In this document: positions 42,730 through 52,694 of the stretch, piece by piece
Position numbering within the stretch: position 1 is the stretch's first letter
Layout: every line of letters begins with the position of its first letter
Assembly: GCA_019455065.1 (NCBI GenBank)
Contig: JACFNC010000011.1
Coordinates: 1-64,000 of the forward strand
Source of the DNA: Rhodospirillales bacterium
GTDB taxonomy: Bacteria; Pseudomonadota; Alphaproteobacteria; Rhodospirillales; Magnetospirillaceae
Direction: 5' to 3'
DNA length: 64,000 bases
Notes under the pieces: generated by a model
Seen by the model: only the letters and a program-made list of their open reading frames with translations
Database searches by the model: none
Told to the model about the DNA's origin: nothing
Translations under genes and position numbers: made by a program

Positions 42730-44976
42730 TTGCGGATTTTCCCCCGAGTTTTGGTTCTCTTGGCGTGGCTGATCGCGGCCGCGCCGATCGGGGCGCAAGC
42801 GCAGACGGGCTTGGCGTCCTTCCTCGATCAAATTCGGATCGACGAGATCTTTCCCGGGGCGGACCGAGTCGGAGAGGTGGAGGGCAAACCGCCCGCGGCG
42901 CCCGTCTTCGCCGGCCAAGAACTGGTCGGCTATCTGTTCCTGAATTCAGAGATTCTCGGCGCCATCGGCTATTCCGGCAAGCCGATCCACGTCGCCGTCG
43001 CGATCGACCTCGAGGGCACCATCGTCGGCGCCCGCCTTCTCGCGCACAGCGAACCCATCGTGCTCATCGGCATCCCCGAAAAGCGGATGACGGAATTCAT
43101 CCAGGGCTATGTCGGCCGCAACGTCCTGACCGAGCCATTGGTGGGGCGGGCCCCACCCGTCGACATCGTCAGCGGCGCCACGGTCACGGTGCTGGTCATC
43201 GGCGACACCATCACGCGCGCCGCGGTGCGGGTGGCGCGGGCACGGGGTTTGGGGACGGCGGGCGCCGCTCCGGCACCGGAGGCCGCGCCGCGACGGGGCA
43301 TCGACATGACCCGCGAGGGCACCCAGTCGTGGGAGGAGCTGGTGGGCGACGGATCGGTCCGGCGCCTCCACTTGACGGTGGGCGAGGTCAACGAGGCCTT
43401 CGCCAACCTCGGCCCGTCGGCGCCGCCGCCCGATCCCGCCGATCCCGCAAGCACCTTCATCGACCTGTACGTTGCCCAGGTATCGGTGCCCGTGATCGGC
43501 CGATCGCTGCTCGGGCGCAACCACTATGAGGGACTGCAACGCCGCCTGGGTGAGAACCAGCACGCCATCCTGGTCATGGGCACCGGCCCCTATTCCTGGC
43601 GCGGCTCGGGCTATGTGCGCGGCGGCATCTTCGATCGCGTCGAATTGCAGCAGGACGTCACCGCGGTGCGCTTCCGCGACCGCGACTACCGGCGGCTCGG
43701 CCGGCTGGCAGCCCCCGACGCGCCGCAGTTCCCGGAAATCGGCCTGTTCGTGCTGCCCAGCGGGGTCGAGTTCGAGCCCGCCCAGGCATGGCAACTCCAA
43801 TTGCTGGTGCAGCGCGCGGTGGGCGCCCTGGAGAAACAGTTCATAACCTTCGCCCTGCCCTATCAGGTGCCGGACAAATACCTGCTGCCCGCGCCGGCGG
43901 CGGCGCCCGCGGCGGCGCGGCCGGCACCCGCCGCCGCGGAGCCGGCCCCCGCCGAAGAAGCGGAAGTCCAGCCGCTATGGCAACGCATCTGGGAAGACCG
44001 GGTGCCCGACCTTGCGATCCTCGCCGTCGGCCTGCTGCTGCTGACCTGGATCTTCTTCTTTCAGGATTGGCTGGTGAAACGCCAGCGCCTGCAATACTGG
44101 CTGCGCTTCGCCTTCCTCGCCTGGACCCTGTTGTGGCTGGGCTGGTACGCGCTCGCGCAGCTTTCGGTCGTCAACGTCCTCACCATCACCAACGCCCTGA
44201 TCACCGGCTTCAGCTGGGACTATTTCCTGATGGACCCGCTGTTGTTCGTGCTGTGGGCGGCGGTGGCGGCGTCGCTCCTGTTCTGGGCGCGCGGCGCCTT
44301 TTGCGGCTGGCTGTGCCCGTTCGGCGCCTTGCAGGAGTTCGCCAACCGGCTGGCCCGGTGGGCGCGCATCCCGCAAGTCACCGTGCCCTGGTGGCTGCAT
44401 GAGCGCCTGTGGCCCATCAAGTACGTGATCTTCCTGGGATTGTTCGGGTTCGCCTTGTATTCGCTGACGATCGCCGAGCGCCTGAGCGAGGTCGAGCCGT
44501 TCAAGACGGCGATCGTGCTGCATTTCATGCGGGCCTGGCCGTTCGTCGCCTATGCGGGGCTGCTGCTGGTGGTGGGGTTGTTCATCGAGCGCTTCTTCTG
44601 CCGCTACATCTGCCCGCTGGGCGGTGCGCTGGCCATACCGGCGCGCATCCGCATGTTCGAGTGGCTGAAGCGCTATCGCGAATGCGGCAACCCCTGCCAG
44701 CGCTGCGCCAACGAATGTCCGGTCGCCTCGATCCATCCCGACGGACGTATCAACCCGAACGAGTGCATCTACTGCATGCACTGCCAGCTTCTCTACTGGG
44801 ACGACCAGAAGTGCCCGGTGATGATCCAGAAACGGTTGCGCCGCGAGCGCGCCGCCGCCCTGGCCTCACCGCGGACGTCAAAGGTGGCGGAACCGGCGAT
44901 GAGCCCTGCCAACCCGGCCGGCTGGGAAACTCGCGACCCGGCCACGGGGTCCCCACCTTCCCCACCACGCGACTGA
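42730..44976 (+). CDS. nosR: NosR, membrane flavo-iron-sulfur protein of N2O respiration
   Basis: NosR is needed for nosZ expression and for electron supply to N2O reductase. 748 residues. A signal peptide (through AQAQT) is followed by a periplasmic FMN-binding domain with VSGATVTV as the covalent flavin site. Membrane helices begin near residue 430, and the cytoplasmic end holds CGWLCP and CRYICPLGG (Cx3CP motifs) and two ferredoxin-type sets, [13 protein letters not shown] and [18 protein letters not shown]. The start appears to be a TTG at 42730 with GAGG just before it. No ATG in frame gives the signal peptide. nosZ follows after 20 bases. Confidence 0.93.
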   Translation: MRIFPRVLVLLAWLIAAAPIGAQAQTGLASFLDQIRIDEIFPGADRVGEVEGKPPAAPVFAGQELVGYLFLNSEILGAIGYSGKPIHVAVAIDLEGTIVGARLLAHSEPIVLIGIPEKRMTEFIQGYVGRNVLTEPLVGRAPPVDIVSGATVTVLVIGDTITRAAVRVARARGLGTAGAAPAPEAAPRRGIDMTREGTQSWEELVGDGSVRRLHLTVGEVNEAFANLGPSAPPPDPADPASTFIDLYVAQVSVPVIGRSLLGRNHYEGLQRRLGENQHAILVMGTGPYSWRGSGYVRGGIFDRVELQQDVTAVRFRDRDYRRLGRLAAPDAPQFPEIGLFVLPSGVEFEPAQAWQLQLLVQRAVGALEKQFITFALPYQVPDKYLLPAPAAAPAAARPAPAAAEPAPAEEAEVQPLWQRIWEDRVPDLAILAVGLLLLTWIFFFQDWLVKRQRLQYWLRFAFLAWTLLWLGWYALAQLSVVNVLTITNALITGFSWDYFLMDPLLFVLWAAVAASLLFWARGAFCGWLCPFGALQEFANRLARWARIPQVTVPWWLHERLWPIKYVIFLGLFGFALYSLTIAERLSEVEPFKTAIVLHFMRAWPFVAYAGLLLVVGLFIERFFCRYICPLGGALAIPARIRMFEWLKRYRECGNPCQRCANECPVASIHPDGRINPNECIYCMHCQLLYWDDQKCPVMIQKRLRRERAAALASPRTSKVAEPAMSPANPAGWETRDPATGSPPSPPRD

Positions 44977-44996
44977 GCTGTGAGGAGAAACAGACG

Positions 44997-46931
44997 ATGG
45001 CGGAGAAGACGAAATCGGACCGCGGCGTCAGCCGCCGCGGACTGCTCGGTGGATCGGCGAAACTGGCCGCGCTGGCCGGGCTGGGAGGGACGGGCCTGGG
45101 GGTGGGGGCGGGCAACCTGCTGCGTCCGGCGGCGGCCCAGCAACAGCAACAGCGGGAACCCGGCCGGTCGTTCGAGGTGAAGCCGGGCCAACTGGACGAC
45201 TACTACGTGTTCAGCTCGTCCGGCCAGACCGGCGAAGTGCGCATCCTCGGCCTGCCGTCGATGCGCGAGCTGATGCGCATCCCCGTGTTCAACCGCGACA
45301 GCGCCACCGGCTGGGGGCTCACCAACGAAAGCCGCAAGATTCTGACTGAAGGACTGCTTCCTGAAACCAAGGCCTTCCTGGCCAAGCGCGGCGGCGTCTA
45401 TCTCAACGGCGACGCCCACCATCCGCACATGTCGTTCACCGAGGGACGCTACGACGGCCGCTATATCTGGATCCAGGACAAGGCCAACACACGCATCGCC
45501 CGCGTCCGCTGCGACGTGATGAAGTGCGACAAGATCATCGAAATACCGAACGCCAACGACATGCACGGCATGCGGCCGCAGAAGTACCCGAAGACCGGCT
45601 ATATCTTCGCCAACGGTGAGCATGAGGCGCCCCTGCCCAATGACGGACGCGACCTCGAGAACATAGAGGCCTACCGCGCCATCTTCACGGCCATCGACGG
45701 AGAGGCGATGAAGGTGGCTTGGCAGGTCATCGTCGACGGCAACCTCGACAACTGCGACGCCGACTATCAAGGCAAGTATGCCTTCTCCACCTGCTACAAC
45801 TCGGAAATGGGCATGAACCTGGCGGAGATGACGGCCAAGGAACAGGACTGGGCGGTGGTCTTCAACATCAAGCGCATCGAGGAGGCGGTCAAGGCCGGCA
45901 AGGCGCAGATGATGAACGGCGTGCCCGTGCTCGACGGCCGCCATGGCTCGCCCTACACCGTTTACATTCCGATCTCGAACGGCCCACACGGCTGCAACAC
46001 GGCGCCGGACCAGATTCACGTGGCGATCAACGGCAAGCTGTCGCCGACCGTGTCGCTGATCGACGTGCGCAAGCTGGACGCCATCTTCGAAGGCAAGGCC
46101 GAGCCGCGCAGCGCAATCGTTGCCGAACCCGAACTGGGATTGGGGCCGCTGCACACCGCCTACGATGGTCGGGGAAACGCCTTCACCACCCTGTTCATCG
46201 ACAGCCAGGTGGTGATGTGGAACATCGACCTCGCCCGCCGCGCCTTCGCCGGCGAGAAGGTCGACCCCATCATCCAGAAACTCGACGTCCACTATCAGCC
46301 CGGTCACAACCACACCTCGATGGGCGAGACCCTGGATACCGACGGTCAGTGGCTGATTTCCCTGAACAAGTTTTCGAAGGACCGCTTCCTGAACGTCGGT
46401 CCGCTGAAACCGGAAAACGACCAGCTCATCTACACCGGGGACGGCAAGATGACCCTGGTGCACGACGGACCCAGCTTTGCCGAGCCCCACGATTGCATCA
46501 TCGTCCGGGCTGACATCGTAAACCCCAAGGACGTGTGGGAACGCGGCGACCCGATGTGGGAGGATGCCCGCCGCCAAGCCGAAAAGGACGGCTTGAAACT
46601 GGAGGAAGCCAACGAGGTCATCCGCGACGGCAACAAGGTGCGCGTCTACATGACCTCGGTGGCCCCCCAATTCGGGCTGGAAAAGTTCACGGTCAAGCAA
46701 GGCGACGAGGTCACCGTGATCATCACCAACCTCGACGACGTGTCCGACCTGACACACGGCTTCACGCTGTCGAACTACGGCGTTCAAATGGAGATCGCGC
46801 CGCAGGCCACCGCGTCGGTGACCTTCACCGCCGACCGGCCGGGCGTGCACTGGTTCTACTGCGTCTGGTTCTGCCACGCCCTGCACATGGAAATGCGCGG
46901 ACGCATGCTGGTCGAGGCGCAGTCGGCGTGA
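44997..46931 (+). CDS. nosZ: Nitrous-oxide reductase, clade I
   Basis: Terminal reductase converting N2O to N2 in the periplasm, 644 residues. The Tat signal has SRRGLL at residues 12-17, which places it in clade I (Tat-exported, with nosR). The beta-propeller carries CuZ histidines in DAHHPHMSF and similar motifs. The C-terminal cupredoxin has the CuA ligands in [12 protein letters not shown] (C622, W624, C626, H630, M633). GAGGAGAAACAGACG precedes the ATG at 44997. Nothing is truncated or missing. It indicates capacity for at least the last denitrification step. The other denitrification reductases are not in the window. Confidence 0.97.
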   Translation: MAEKTKSDRGVSRRGLLGGSAKLAALAGLGGTGLGVGAGNLLRPAAAQQQQQREPGRSFEVKPGQLDDYYVFSSSGQTGEVRILGLPSMRELMRIPVFNRDSATGWGLTNESRKILTEGLLPETKAFLAKRGGVYLNGDAHHPHMSFTEGRYDGRYIWIQDKANTRIARVRCDVMKCDKIIEIPNANDMHGMRPQKYPKTGYIFANGEHEAPLPNDGRDLENIEAYRAIFTAIDGEAMKVAWQVIVDGNLDNCDADYQGKYAFSTCYNSEMGMNLAEMTAKEQDWAVVFNIKRIEEAVKAGKAQMMNGVPVLDGRHGSPYTVYIPISNGPHGCNTAPDQIHVAINGKLSPTVSLIDVRKLDAIFEGKAEPRSAIVAEPELGLGPLHTAYDGRGNAFTTLFIDSQVVMWNIDLARRAFAGEKVDPIIQKLDVHYQPGHNHTSMGETLDTDGQWLISLNKFSKDRFLNVGPLKPENDQLIYTGDGKMTLVHDGPSFAEPHDCIIVRADIVNPKDVWERGDPMWEDARRQAEKDGLKLEEANEVIRDGNKVRVYMTSVAPQFGLEKFTVKQGDEVTVIITNLDDVSDLTHGFTLSNYGVQMEIAPQATASVTFTADRPGVHWFYCVWFCHALHMEMRGRMLVEAQSA

Positions 46932-46971
46932 GGCAACATCCTCAGCACACGGCGCGCTCGTGAGTGGGTGG

Positions 46972-48240
46972 ATGGCGGGCAGCGGTGCCCGATGGATTTC
47001 CGCTTTCGCGGGAATGACGGTTCTGCTTGCCGCCGCCGATCCGGCCATAGCCGCGGAGGTCAGCGTCCGGGCGGGGAACCTGGCCGCGGCGCTGGCCGCG
47101 GCCAGGCCAGGCGATCACCTGATCCTGGAACCCGGCATTCATGAGGGGCCGATCGACATCGACAGGACCATTACCTTGTCCGGGCGCCCCGGCGCCGTCG
47201 TCGATGGCGGGCGCCGGGGAAACGTAATCCGCGTCTCGGCGCCCGAAGTCGTGATCCGCGACCTGGAGATCCGCAACTCGGGCCACAGCCTGGAGCGCAT
47301 GGACTCGGGTGTGTTCATCGGCAAGGCGGGAGACGGCGCCGTCGTCGAAAACAACCGGATCATCGGGAACCTGTTCGGTGTCTATGTCTGGGGCCCGGAA
47401 AACGCCGTCGTGGGCAACAACCTCATCTCAGGCTTGACCGAACTGCGGGTCAACGAGCGCGGCAACGGCGTCTCGCTTTGGAACGCCCCAGGGTCGCGCA
47501 TCGAAGGAAACGTCATCGAGTTCGGGCGCGACGGAATCTTTACCACCACCAGCAAGCGTAACGCCTTCACCGGCAACCGCTTTTCAAACCTGCGCTTCGC
47601 CGTGCACTACATGTACACCAACGAGAGCGTGGTTTCCGGCAACGTTTCGACGGGAAACAATGCCGGCTATGTGCTCATGTTCTCCGACCGGCTGCGGGTC
47701 GAAGGCAACCACTCGAGCGGCGACCGCGATCACGGCATCGCCCTCAACTACGCCAACTCCTCGACCATCCTCGGCAACGCGGTCGAGGGCGGCAGCACGA
47801 AATGCGTTTTCATCTACAATTCCAACAAGAACGAATTCCGCCGCAACCACTTCGAGGGCTGCGAAATCGGCATCCACTTCACCGCCGGCTCGGAGCGCAA
47901 CGTCTTCAGCGCCAACGCCTTCATCGGCAACGAGACGCAAGTCAAATACGTCGGAACCCGGCATCTCGACTGGTCGGACGGCGGCACCGGCAACTACTGG
48001 AGCGATAACCCGGCCTTCGACCTGAACGGTGACGGCATCGCCGACGCCCCCTATCGCCCCAACGATCTGGTGGACCAGGTGGTGTGGCGCGTGCCGGCCG
48101 CCAAACTCCTGCTCAACAGCCCCGCGGTGCAGGTGGTGCGGTGGGCGCAGACGCAATTTCCTTCGCTCCTGCCCGGCGGCGTGATCGACAGCGCCCCCCT
48201 GATGAAGCCCCCTGGCAACCAGCGGAGAGCGGCGCGGTGA
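46972..48240 (+). CDS. nosD: NosD, periplasmic copper-site assembly protein
   Basis: Right-handed beta-helix (CASH/NosD) protein of about 422 residues required for CuZ assembly together with NosF and NosY. The repeated strands are seen as NRIIGNLFGVYVWG, NNLISGLTE, NVIEFGRDGIF, NRFSNLRFAVHYMYTNES and similar. I chose ATG 46972 because it gives a signal peptide with an arginine before the hydrophobic core. GTG 46960 and ATG 47014 are alternatives. Bases 46991-47020 are a half copy of the genome's palindromic repeat, read here as WISAFAGMTV inside the signal peptide. The stop overlaps the nosF GTG. Confidence 0.9.
   Translation: MAGSGARWISAFAGMTVLLAAADPAIAAEVSVRAGNLAAALAAARPGDHLILEPGIHEGPIDIDRTITLSGRPGAVVDGGRRGNVIRVSAPEVVIRDLEIRNSGHSLERMDSGVFIGKAGDGAVVENNRIIGNLFGVYVWGPENAVVGNNLISGLTELRVNERGNGVSLWNAPGSRIEGNVIEFGRDGIFTTTSKRNAFTGNRFSNLRFAVHYMYTNESVVSGNVSTGNNAGYVLMFSDRLRVEGNHSSGDRDHGIALNYANSSTILGNAVEGGSTKCVFIYNSNKNEFRRNHFEGCEIGIHFTAGSERNVFSANAFIGNETQVKYVGTRHLDWSDGGTGNYWSDNPAFDLNGDGIADAPYRPNDLVDQVVWRVPAAKLLLNSPAVQVVRWAQTQFPSLLPGGVIDSAPLMKPPGNQRRAAR
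46991..47020. repeat. Half palindromic repeat inside the nosD signal peptide
   Basis: ATTTCCGCTTTCGCGGGAAT followed by GACGG matches the second hairpin of the type 1 repeat (compare ATTCCCGCTTTCGCGGGAAT at 19624 and 58851) with one stem change. It lies within the nosD reading frame. Confidence 0.75.
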
Positions 48241-49142
48241 CGGCCGTCCGCTTGCAGGGCGCGGTCAAACGGTACGGCCGGCTGGCCGCGGTCGACGGCG
48301 TCGACCTGGCTTTGGCCCACGGCGAGCGACTGGCCCTTCTGGGACACAACGGCGCGGGCAAGACGACCATGATGAAGATCATCCTGGGACTGGTGCCGTT
48401 GTCGGCCGGGACGGTCACGGTGCTCGGCGGCCGGCCGGGACGCTGGGAGGCGAAGGCGGCCACCGGGTTCCTGCCTGAGAACGTGGCTTTCCACGAGGCC
48501 ATGACCGGGTGGGAGACCCTGCGCTTCTACGCCCGCCTGAAGCGCCGCCCGGCCGCCGAATGCGGCCGCCTGCTCGAGCGCGTCGGACTTGGCGCCGCCG
48601 CCAGGCGACGGGTCGGCACCTATTCCAAGGGCATGCGCCAGCGGCTGGGGCTCGCGCAGGCGCTGCTCGGCGAGCCGCGTTTGATGCTGCTCGACGAGCC
48701 GACCAGCGGCCTCGACCCCGAGTTGCGGCTCGCCTTCTACGAGATCGTGCGCGAACTCAAGGAAAGGGGGGCGGCGGTGCTGCTGTCGTCGCACCTGCTC
48801 ACCGAGTTGGAGGAACGCACAGATCGCATCGCCATCCTCGACCGCGGCCGCCTGGTCGCCGAGGGAACGCTCGACGACCTCGGCAGGCAGGCCGGGCTTC
48901 CCCTAAGGTTCCGGGTCCGGGTGGCGCCGGGGCGAAGCGGTGAACTGGCCGAGCGGCTGGGCTGGCCACCGCAAAGGCTGCGCGAGGAGACGGGGACCTC
49001 GGTGCTCGACTGCCCGCCAGCGGACAAGATGCCCTTGTTGCGCCGCCTCGCCGCCCTCGATGATCTTGTCACCGACATCGACATGCAGCCGCCCCGGCTC
49101 AACGACGTCTATGCCCACTTCACCGGCGCGAACGGCCAATGA
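48237..49142 (+). CDS. nosF: NosF, ABC ATPase of the copper-site assembly system
   Basis: ATPase of 301 residues that powers NosY in the supply of sulfur or another factor for the CuZ centre. Walker A is GHNGAGKTT, the signature is YSKGMRQRLGLAQALLGEP, and Walker B is LMLLDEPTSGLDP. The start is GTG 48237, overlapping the nosD stop as GTGA, and the stop overlaps the nosY start. The longer open frame upstream is the out-of-frame nosD end. Confidence 0.92.
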   Translation: MTAVRLQGAVKRYGRLAAVDGVDLALAHGERLALLGHNGAGKTTMMKIILGLVPLSAGTVTVLGGRPGRWEAKAATGFLPENVAFHEAMTGWETLRFYARLKRRPAAECGRLLERVGLGAAARRRVGTYSKGMRQRLGLAQALLGEPRLMLLDEPTSGLDPELRLAFYEIVRELKERGAAVLLSSHLLTELEERTDRIAILDRGRLVAEGTLDDLGRQAGLPLRFRVRVAPGRSGELAERLGWPPQRLREETGTSVLDCPPADKMPLLRRLAALDDLVTDIDMQPPRLNDVYAHFTGANGQ

Positions 49143-49963
49143 ACGCCGTCCTTACTATCGCCGCCAAGGAATTCCGGGACGGCCTGCGCAATCGGTGGGT
49201 GGTGGCCGCCACTCTCCTGCTGGCCGGCCTGGCCCTGGCGCTGGCCTTTCTCGGAAGCGCTCCGACCGGCGCGGTGGGAGCCTCGCCGCTTGCGGTGACG
49301 GTGGTCAGCCTGGCCAGCCTGTCGATTTTCCTGATCCCTCTGATCGCCCTCATGCTCGCCTTCGACGCCTTGGTGGGCGAGATCGAGCGCGGCACCATGA
49401 TGCTGCTGCTCAGCTATCCGGTGGCCCACTGGCAGGTGCTGGTGGGCAAGTTCCTGGGCCACGGCGCCCTGCTTGCGCTCGCCATCCTGCTCGGCTACGG
49501 CCTGGCCGGCGCGGTGATCCGGGGCGCCGGCGGACATACGGGCGACTGGTTCGCCTACGCGGCGATGGTGGGCACGTCGATCCTGCTCGGGGCCGTGTTC
49601 CTGGCGCTTGGCTATCTGGCCAGCGCCGTGGTGCACGAGCGCGCCACGGCGGCCGGCCTTGCCGTCGGCCTGTGGCTCTTGTTCGTGCTGCTGTTCGACC
49701 TGGTGCTGCTGGGCGCGCTGGTGGCCACGGGCGGCGAGGGCCTGTCGGCGGGGATGGTGGGCGGGCTGTTGCTGCTCAACCCCACCGACGCCTATCGGCT
49801 GTTCAATCTTGCGGGTTTGGCCGAGGTGCGGCAGTTCTCGGGGCTGGCCGGCATCGCCGACCAGATCGCCCTTTCGCCGGGCGCCGCCATCGGCGCGCTG
49901 CTGGCGTGGATCGCCGTGCCGCTGGCGCTCGCCGGCATCCTGTTCTCCAGGAGGTCCATATGA
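49139..49963 (+). CDS. nosY: NosY, ABC permease of the copper-site assembly system
   Basis: Six-helix ABC-2 type membrane protein of 274 residues. It opens MNAVLTIAAKEFRDGLRNRWV, the elbow helix typical of NosY, and contains EIERGTMMLLLSYPV and LLLNPTDAYRLFNLAG, both family blocks. It overlaps nosF upstream and nosL downstream by 4 bases each. Confidence 0.92.
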   Translation: MNAVLTIAAKEFRDGLRNRWVVAATLLLAGLALALAFLGSAPTGAVGASPLAVTVVSLASLSIFLIPLIALMLAFDALVGEIERGTMMLLLSYPVAHWQVLVGKFLGHGALLALAILLGYGLAGAVIRGAGGHTGDWFAYAAMVGTSILLGAVFLALGYLASAVVHERATAAGLAVGLWLLFVLLFDLVLLGALVATGGEGLSAGMVGGLLLLNPTDAYRLFNLAGLAEVRQFSGLAGIADQIALSPGAAIGALLAWIAVPLALAGILFSRRSI

Positions 49964-50490
49964 AAGTCGTTGCACTGGCGCTCGCCTGCCTCACCTTGCT
50001 GGCCGGCTGTGGAGAGGACCAGCAGGCCGCCGCCCCACCACCTCCCGCCGCGCTCACGCGCGAGGCGGTGGGGCATTACTGCGGCATGGTGGTGGTCGAC
50101 CACCCCGGCCCCAAGGCGCAGATCTTCGTCGCCGACACGCCCGAGCCCTACTGGTTCACCTCGGTCCGTGACGCCATCGCCTTCACGTTGCTGCCCGAGG
50201 AACCGCGCAACATCACCGCGTTCTACGTGACCGACATGGGCAAGAGCGCCGACTGGGACAACCCGCAGACCTGGATGCCGGCCCGGGACGCCGTGTTCGT
50301 GATCGGCTCAGCGCGCCGCGGCGGCATGGGCCAGATGGAGGTGGTGCCGTTTTCCGAGCGCGCGGCGGCGGAGCGCTTCATCGAGCGCAATGGCGGCCGC
50401 GTCGTGACGCAGGCCGAGATTCCGCAGGATTACGTGCTGGGTGAGGACCAGGAGGGAGCCGGCGCCACCCACGGCGGCGCGGGACATTGA
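49960..50490 (+). CDS. nosL: NosL, outer copper chaperone lipoprotein
   Basis: Lipoprotein of 176 residues that delivers Cu(I) to apo-NosZ. The lipobox LTLLAGC has the lipid-attached cysteine at residue 17. HYCGM, with the copper-binding cysteine and methionine, follows at about residue 45, then AFYVTDMGK and other NosL blocks. GGAGG directly upstream sets the ATG at 49960. It is the last nos gene and converges with the tetR gene after a single base. No nosX (flavin transferase) is present. Confidence 0.93.
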   Translation: MKVVALALACLTLLAGCGEDQQAAAPPPPAALTREAVGHYCGMVVVDHPGPKAQIFVADTPEPYWFTSVRDAIAFTLLPEEPRNITAFYVTDMGKSADWDNPQTWMPARDAVFVIGSARRGGMGQMEVVPFSERAAAERFIERNGGRVVTQAEIPQDYVLGEDQEGAGATHGGAGH

Positions 50491-50491
50491 T

Positions 50492-51094
50492 TCAGGACCG
50501 CAGCAGTCCATCCAGGAACAAAGCGTAGAGTTCCGCGACCGCCTCACCCAGGGACAGGCCGGAGGCGGCGAGAAATTCGGGTTCGAGGACCCGTCGCAAG
50601 CCAGCCCACAACACCTCGGCCACCAGATAGGAATCCACGCCGCGGAAAATTTCCTGGCGCACGCACTCGTCGACCAGACTGCGCAGCCCCTCCATGCGTT
50701 CCCGACTATGGCGCACCCAGATGTCCTTGGCCGGGGGGTGGGCATCCAGGTCGCCGATCATGGTGGCGGAGATCTTGCTCGCCGCCTCGATGGCGGGCAG
50801 CAGGTAATGCCCGATCGCCGCGTCCGGGGTTGCCGCCGCCTTCGCCCCTTCCCAGCCCTTCCGCCGCAGGCGCGCCAGAAAGCGATCCAGCACCCGCATG
50901 AAAATCTCTTCCTTCGTCGGCGCCAGAAGGTAAAGGGTTCGCCGCGAACAGCGCAGCCGCCTGGCCAGTTCCTCGACCGTCACGGTGCGGAACCCCTCGG
51001 CCAGGAACAACGCTTCGAGCGCATCGAGCACCTGGGCCTGGCGCGCCGTCGGCGGCTCCCGTTCGGACGCGTCGAGGGCATCGATTGAAATCAT
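50492..51094 (-). CDS. TetR-family transcriptional regulator
   Basis: TetR/AcrR regulator of 200 residues. The DNA-binding part is QVLDALEALFLAEGFRTV, then VEELARRLRCSRRTLYLLAPTKEEIFMRVLDRFLARL. The ATG at 51094 starts just before this domain and follows GGGA. The open frame extends upstream through the divergent TRAP gene in another frame and is not coding there. It is divergent from the dctP gene of the large operon at 51207-63084 and probably controls it through the inverted repeat at 51117. Confidence 0.88.
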   Translation of the reverse strand: MISIDALDASEREPPTARQAQVLDALEALFLAEGFRTVTVEELARRLRCSRRTLYLLAPTKEEIFMRVLDRFLARLRRKGWEGAKAAATPDAAIGHYLLPAIEAASKISATMIGDLDAHPPAKDIWVRHSRERMEGLRSLVDECVRQEIFRGVDSYLVAEVLWAGLRRVLEPEFLAASGLSLGEAVAELYALFLDGLLRS

Positions 51095-51116
51095 GAATGT
51101 TCCCGCTTCGTGCCTC

Positions 51117-51144
51117 TGGTACCAAAACCGCTTCCATAGTACCA
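51117..51144. promoter_or_regulatory. Inverted repeat TGGTAC-N16-GTACCA, putative TetR operator
   Basis: TGGTAC (51117-51122) and GTACCA (51139-51144) form an exact inverted repeat in the 112-base gap between the tetR and dctP genes. The spacing and position suit a TetR-type operator. I did not notice another copy elsewhere in the window. Confidence 0.45.
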
Positions 51145-51206
51145 TCCCTTCCCAGCCGTGCAAAGGGCCCTGCCCTGGCCGGGTAACGAAGCTAAGGGAG
51201 GACGAA

Positions 51207-52181
51207 ATGGTTTCGTTGAGAAAGATTGGAACGCTGGCGGCCGTGGTTGCCGGCCTGTGGGCGGGCGCGGCGCAGGCCGCAGACCCCATTGTTCTGAAAA
51301 TGACGAGCTTTCTGCCCAAGAACGACGTCAACATGACGGCGTGGCGGGCATTCGTCGACGACGTGAATGAAAAGGCCAAGGGTCGGCTGGAGATCAAATG
51401 GATCGGCGGACCGGAAGCCATTCCCGGCTTCAAGCAGTTCGAGGCCTTGCGCAACGGCGTCGTCGACGTGATGTTCGGCGCGGAGTCCTATTACGGCCAG
51501 CAGGTCACCGGCGCCCCGTACACCCATCTCACGCGCCTCACTCCGTGGGAGGAGCGCGCCAACGGCTACTACGGCTTCCGTCGCGAACTGCTGGCGAAGC
51601 ACAACGTCCACTATCTCGGCCGCGCCGAATATGGCGTGTGGTTCCACCTGTTCGCCAACAAGCCCTACAAGAGCATTGCCGACTTCAAGGGCCAGAAGAT
51701 CCGCGTGTCCGGCACCTACGAGGCCTTCGTCAAGGCGCTGGGCGCCGCTCCGATCACCTTGCCGGGCAACGAGATCTACACCGCCCTCGACCGCAAGACG
51801 ATCGACGGTTACGGCTGGGCCGTGCTCGGCAACATCTCGATGTCCTGGCACGAGGTGGCGAAGTACATCATGGAGCCCCGCATCTTCCAGATGAACATCG
51901 AGGCGCTGGTCAACCTCAACAGCTGGAACAAGTTGCCGGCTGACCTGCAGACGCTTCTCACCGAGGCGATGATCGAGAACGAAAAGAAATACACGCCGGT
52001 GATGGCCGAGATCGCCGAGAAGGAGTTGGCCGAGATGCAGGCCAAGGGCATGCAGGTCGTCAAATTCGCCCCCGAGGAGGCGAAGAAGTACGTCGATCTC
52101 GCCTACGAGTCCCAGTGGGCCGCGGTGATTCAGGCCTCGCCCGAGGTCGGACCGAAGCTCAAGGCCCTCCTCAGCAAGTAG
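51207..52181 (+). CDS. TRAP transporter substrate-binding protein (DctP-like)
   Basis: Periplasmic DctP-family protein of 324 residues, with the signal peptide ending GLWAGAAQAADP. DFKGQKIRVSGTYEAFVKALGAAPITLPGNEIYTALDRKTIDG is the conserved ligand region, including the arginine that usually pairs with a carboxylate. AAGGGAGGACGAA precedes the ATG at 51207. It is first in the operon and divergent from a tetR gene. It differs clearly from the DctP protein at 35948, so the two systems probably bind different acids. Confidence 0.92.
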   Translation: MVSLRKIGTLAAVVAGLWAGAAQAADPIVLKMTSFLPKNDVNMTAWRAFVDDVNEKAKGRLEIKWIGGPEAIPGFKQFEALRNGVVDVMFGAESYYGQQVTGAPYTHLTRLTPWEERANGYYGFRRELLAKHNVHYLGRAEYGVWFHLFANKPYKSIADFKGQKIRVSGTYEAFVKALGAAPITLPGNEIYTALDRKTIDGYGWAVLGNISMSWHEVAKYIMEPRIFQMNIEALVNLNSWNKLPADLQTLLTEAMIENEKKYTPVMAEIAEKELAEMQAKGMQVVKFAPEEAKKYVDLAYESQWAAVIQASPEVGPKLKALLSK

Positions 52182-52201
52182 TCACGGGACGGGAGGCGGT
52201 C

Positions 52202-52684
52202 ATGGCGGCCTTGTCGCGGGCCTTCGACTGGTTGTTGGAGGCCCTTGCCTGGGTGGCGGCGGCGATGATCGCCCTCGCCCTGACCGCCGTCTCCTTCGAC
52301 GTGGTGATGCGTTACTTCTTCAACGCCCCGATCGCCTGGGTGATGCAGGCATCGGAATACGTGATGCTCTACGTGCCCATGCTGGCGGCGGCCTATGTGC
52401 TCCGCCGCGAGGAGCATGTGAGCGTCGACATCGTGGTGGGCGCACTGTCGCCGAAGGCGCAGCGCCGCCTGACGGCCGTGACCTCGGCGCTTGGCGCCGT
52501 GGTCGCCGCCATCGTCGCCTATGGCGGCTGGCTGGTGACCAGCGAACAATTCCGCCTGGGCACGCCCACGCTGGACGCCGTCAAGGTACCCGCCTTCCTG
52601 GTAACGGCCGCGATCCCGCTGGGCTGCGCCCTGCTCGCGGCGCAGTGTTTGCGGCGGGCGCTGGCCGCGCTGCGCGACGCCTAG
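52202..52684 (+). CDS. TRAP transporter small membrane subunit (DctQ-like)
   Basis: DctQ-type protein of 160 residues with four hydrophobic segments. FDVVMRYFFNAPIAWVMQASEYVMLYVPMLAAAYVLRREEHVSVD is close to the family consensus (RYxFNxPxxW and the EHVxVD loop). It lies 20 bases after dctP and 10 bases before dctM. Confidence 0.92.
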   Translation: MAALSRAFDWLLEALAWVAAAMIALALTAVSFDVVMRYFFNAPIAWVMQASEYVMLYVPMLAAAYVLRREEHVSVDIVVGALSPKAQRRLTAVTSALGAVVAAIVAYGGWLVTSEQFRLGTPTLDAVKVPAFLVTAAIPLGCALLAAQCLRRALAALRDA

Positions 52685-52694
52685 GGGCCCGGCC

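Noticed and set aside
44793-47048. Long minus-strand open frame opposite nosZ
   Set aside because: nosZ is unmistakable on the plus strand. The antisense frame is a codon-bias artefact.
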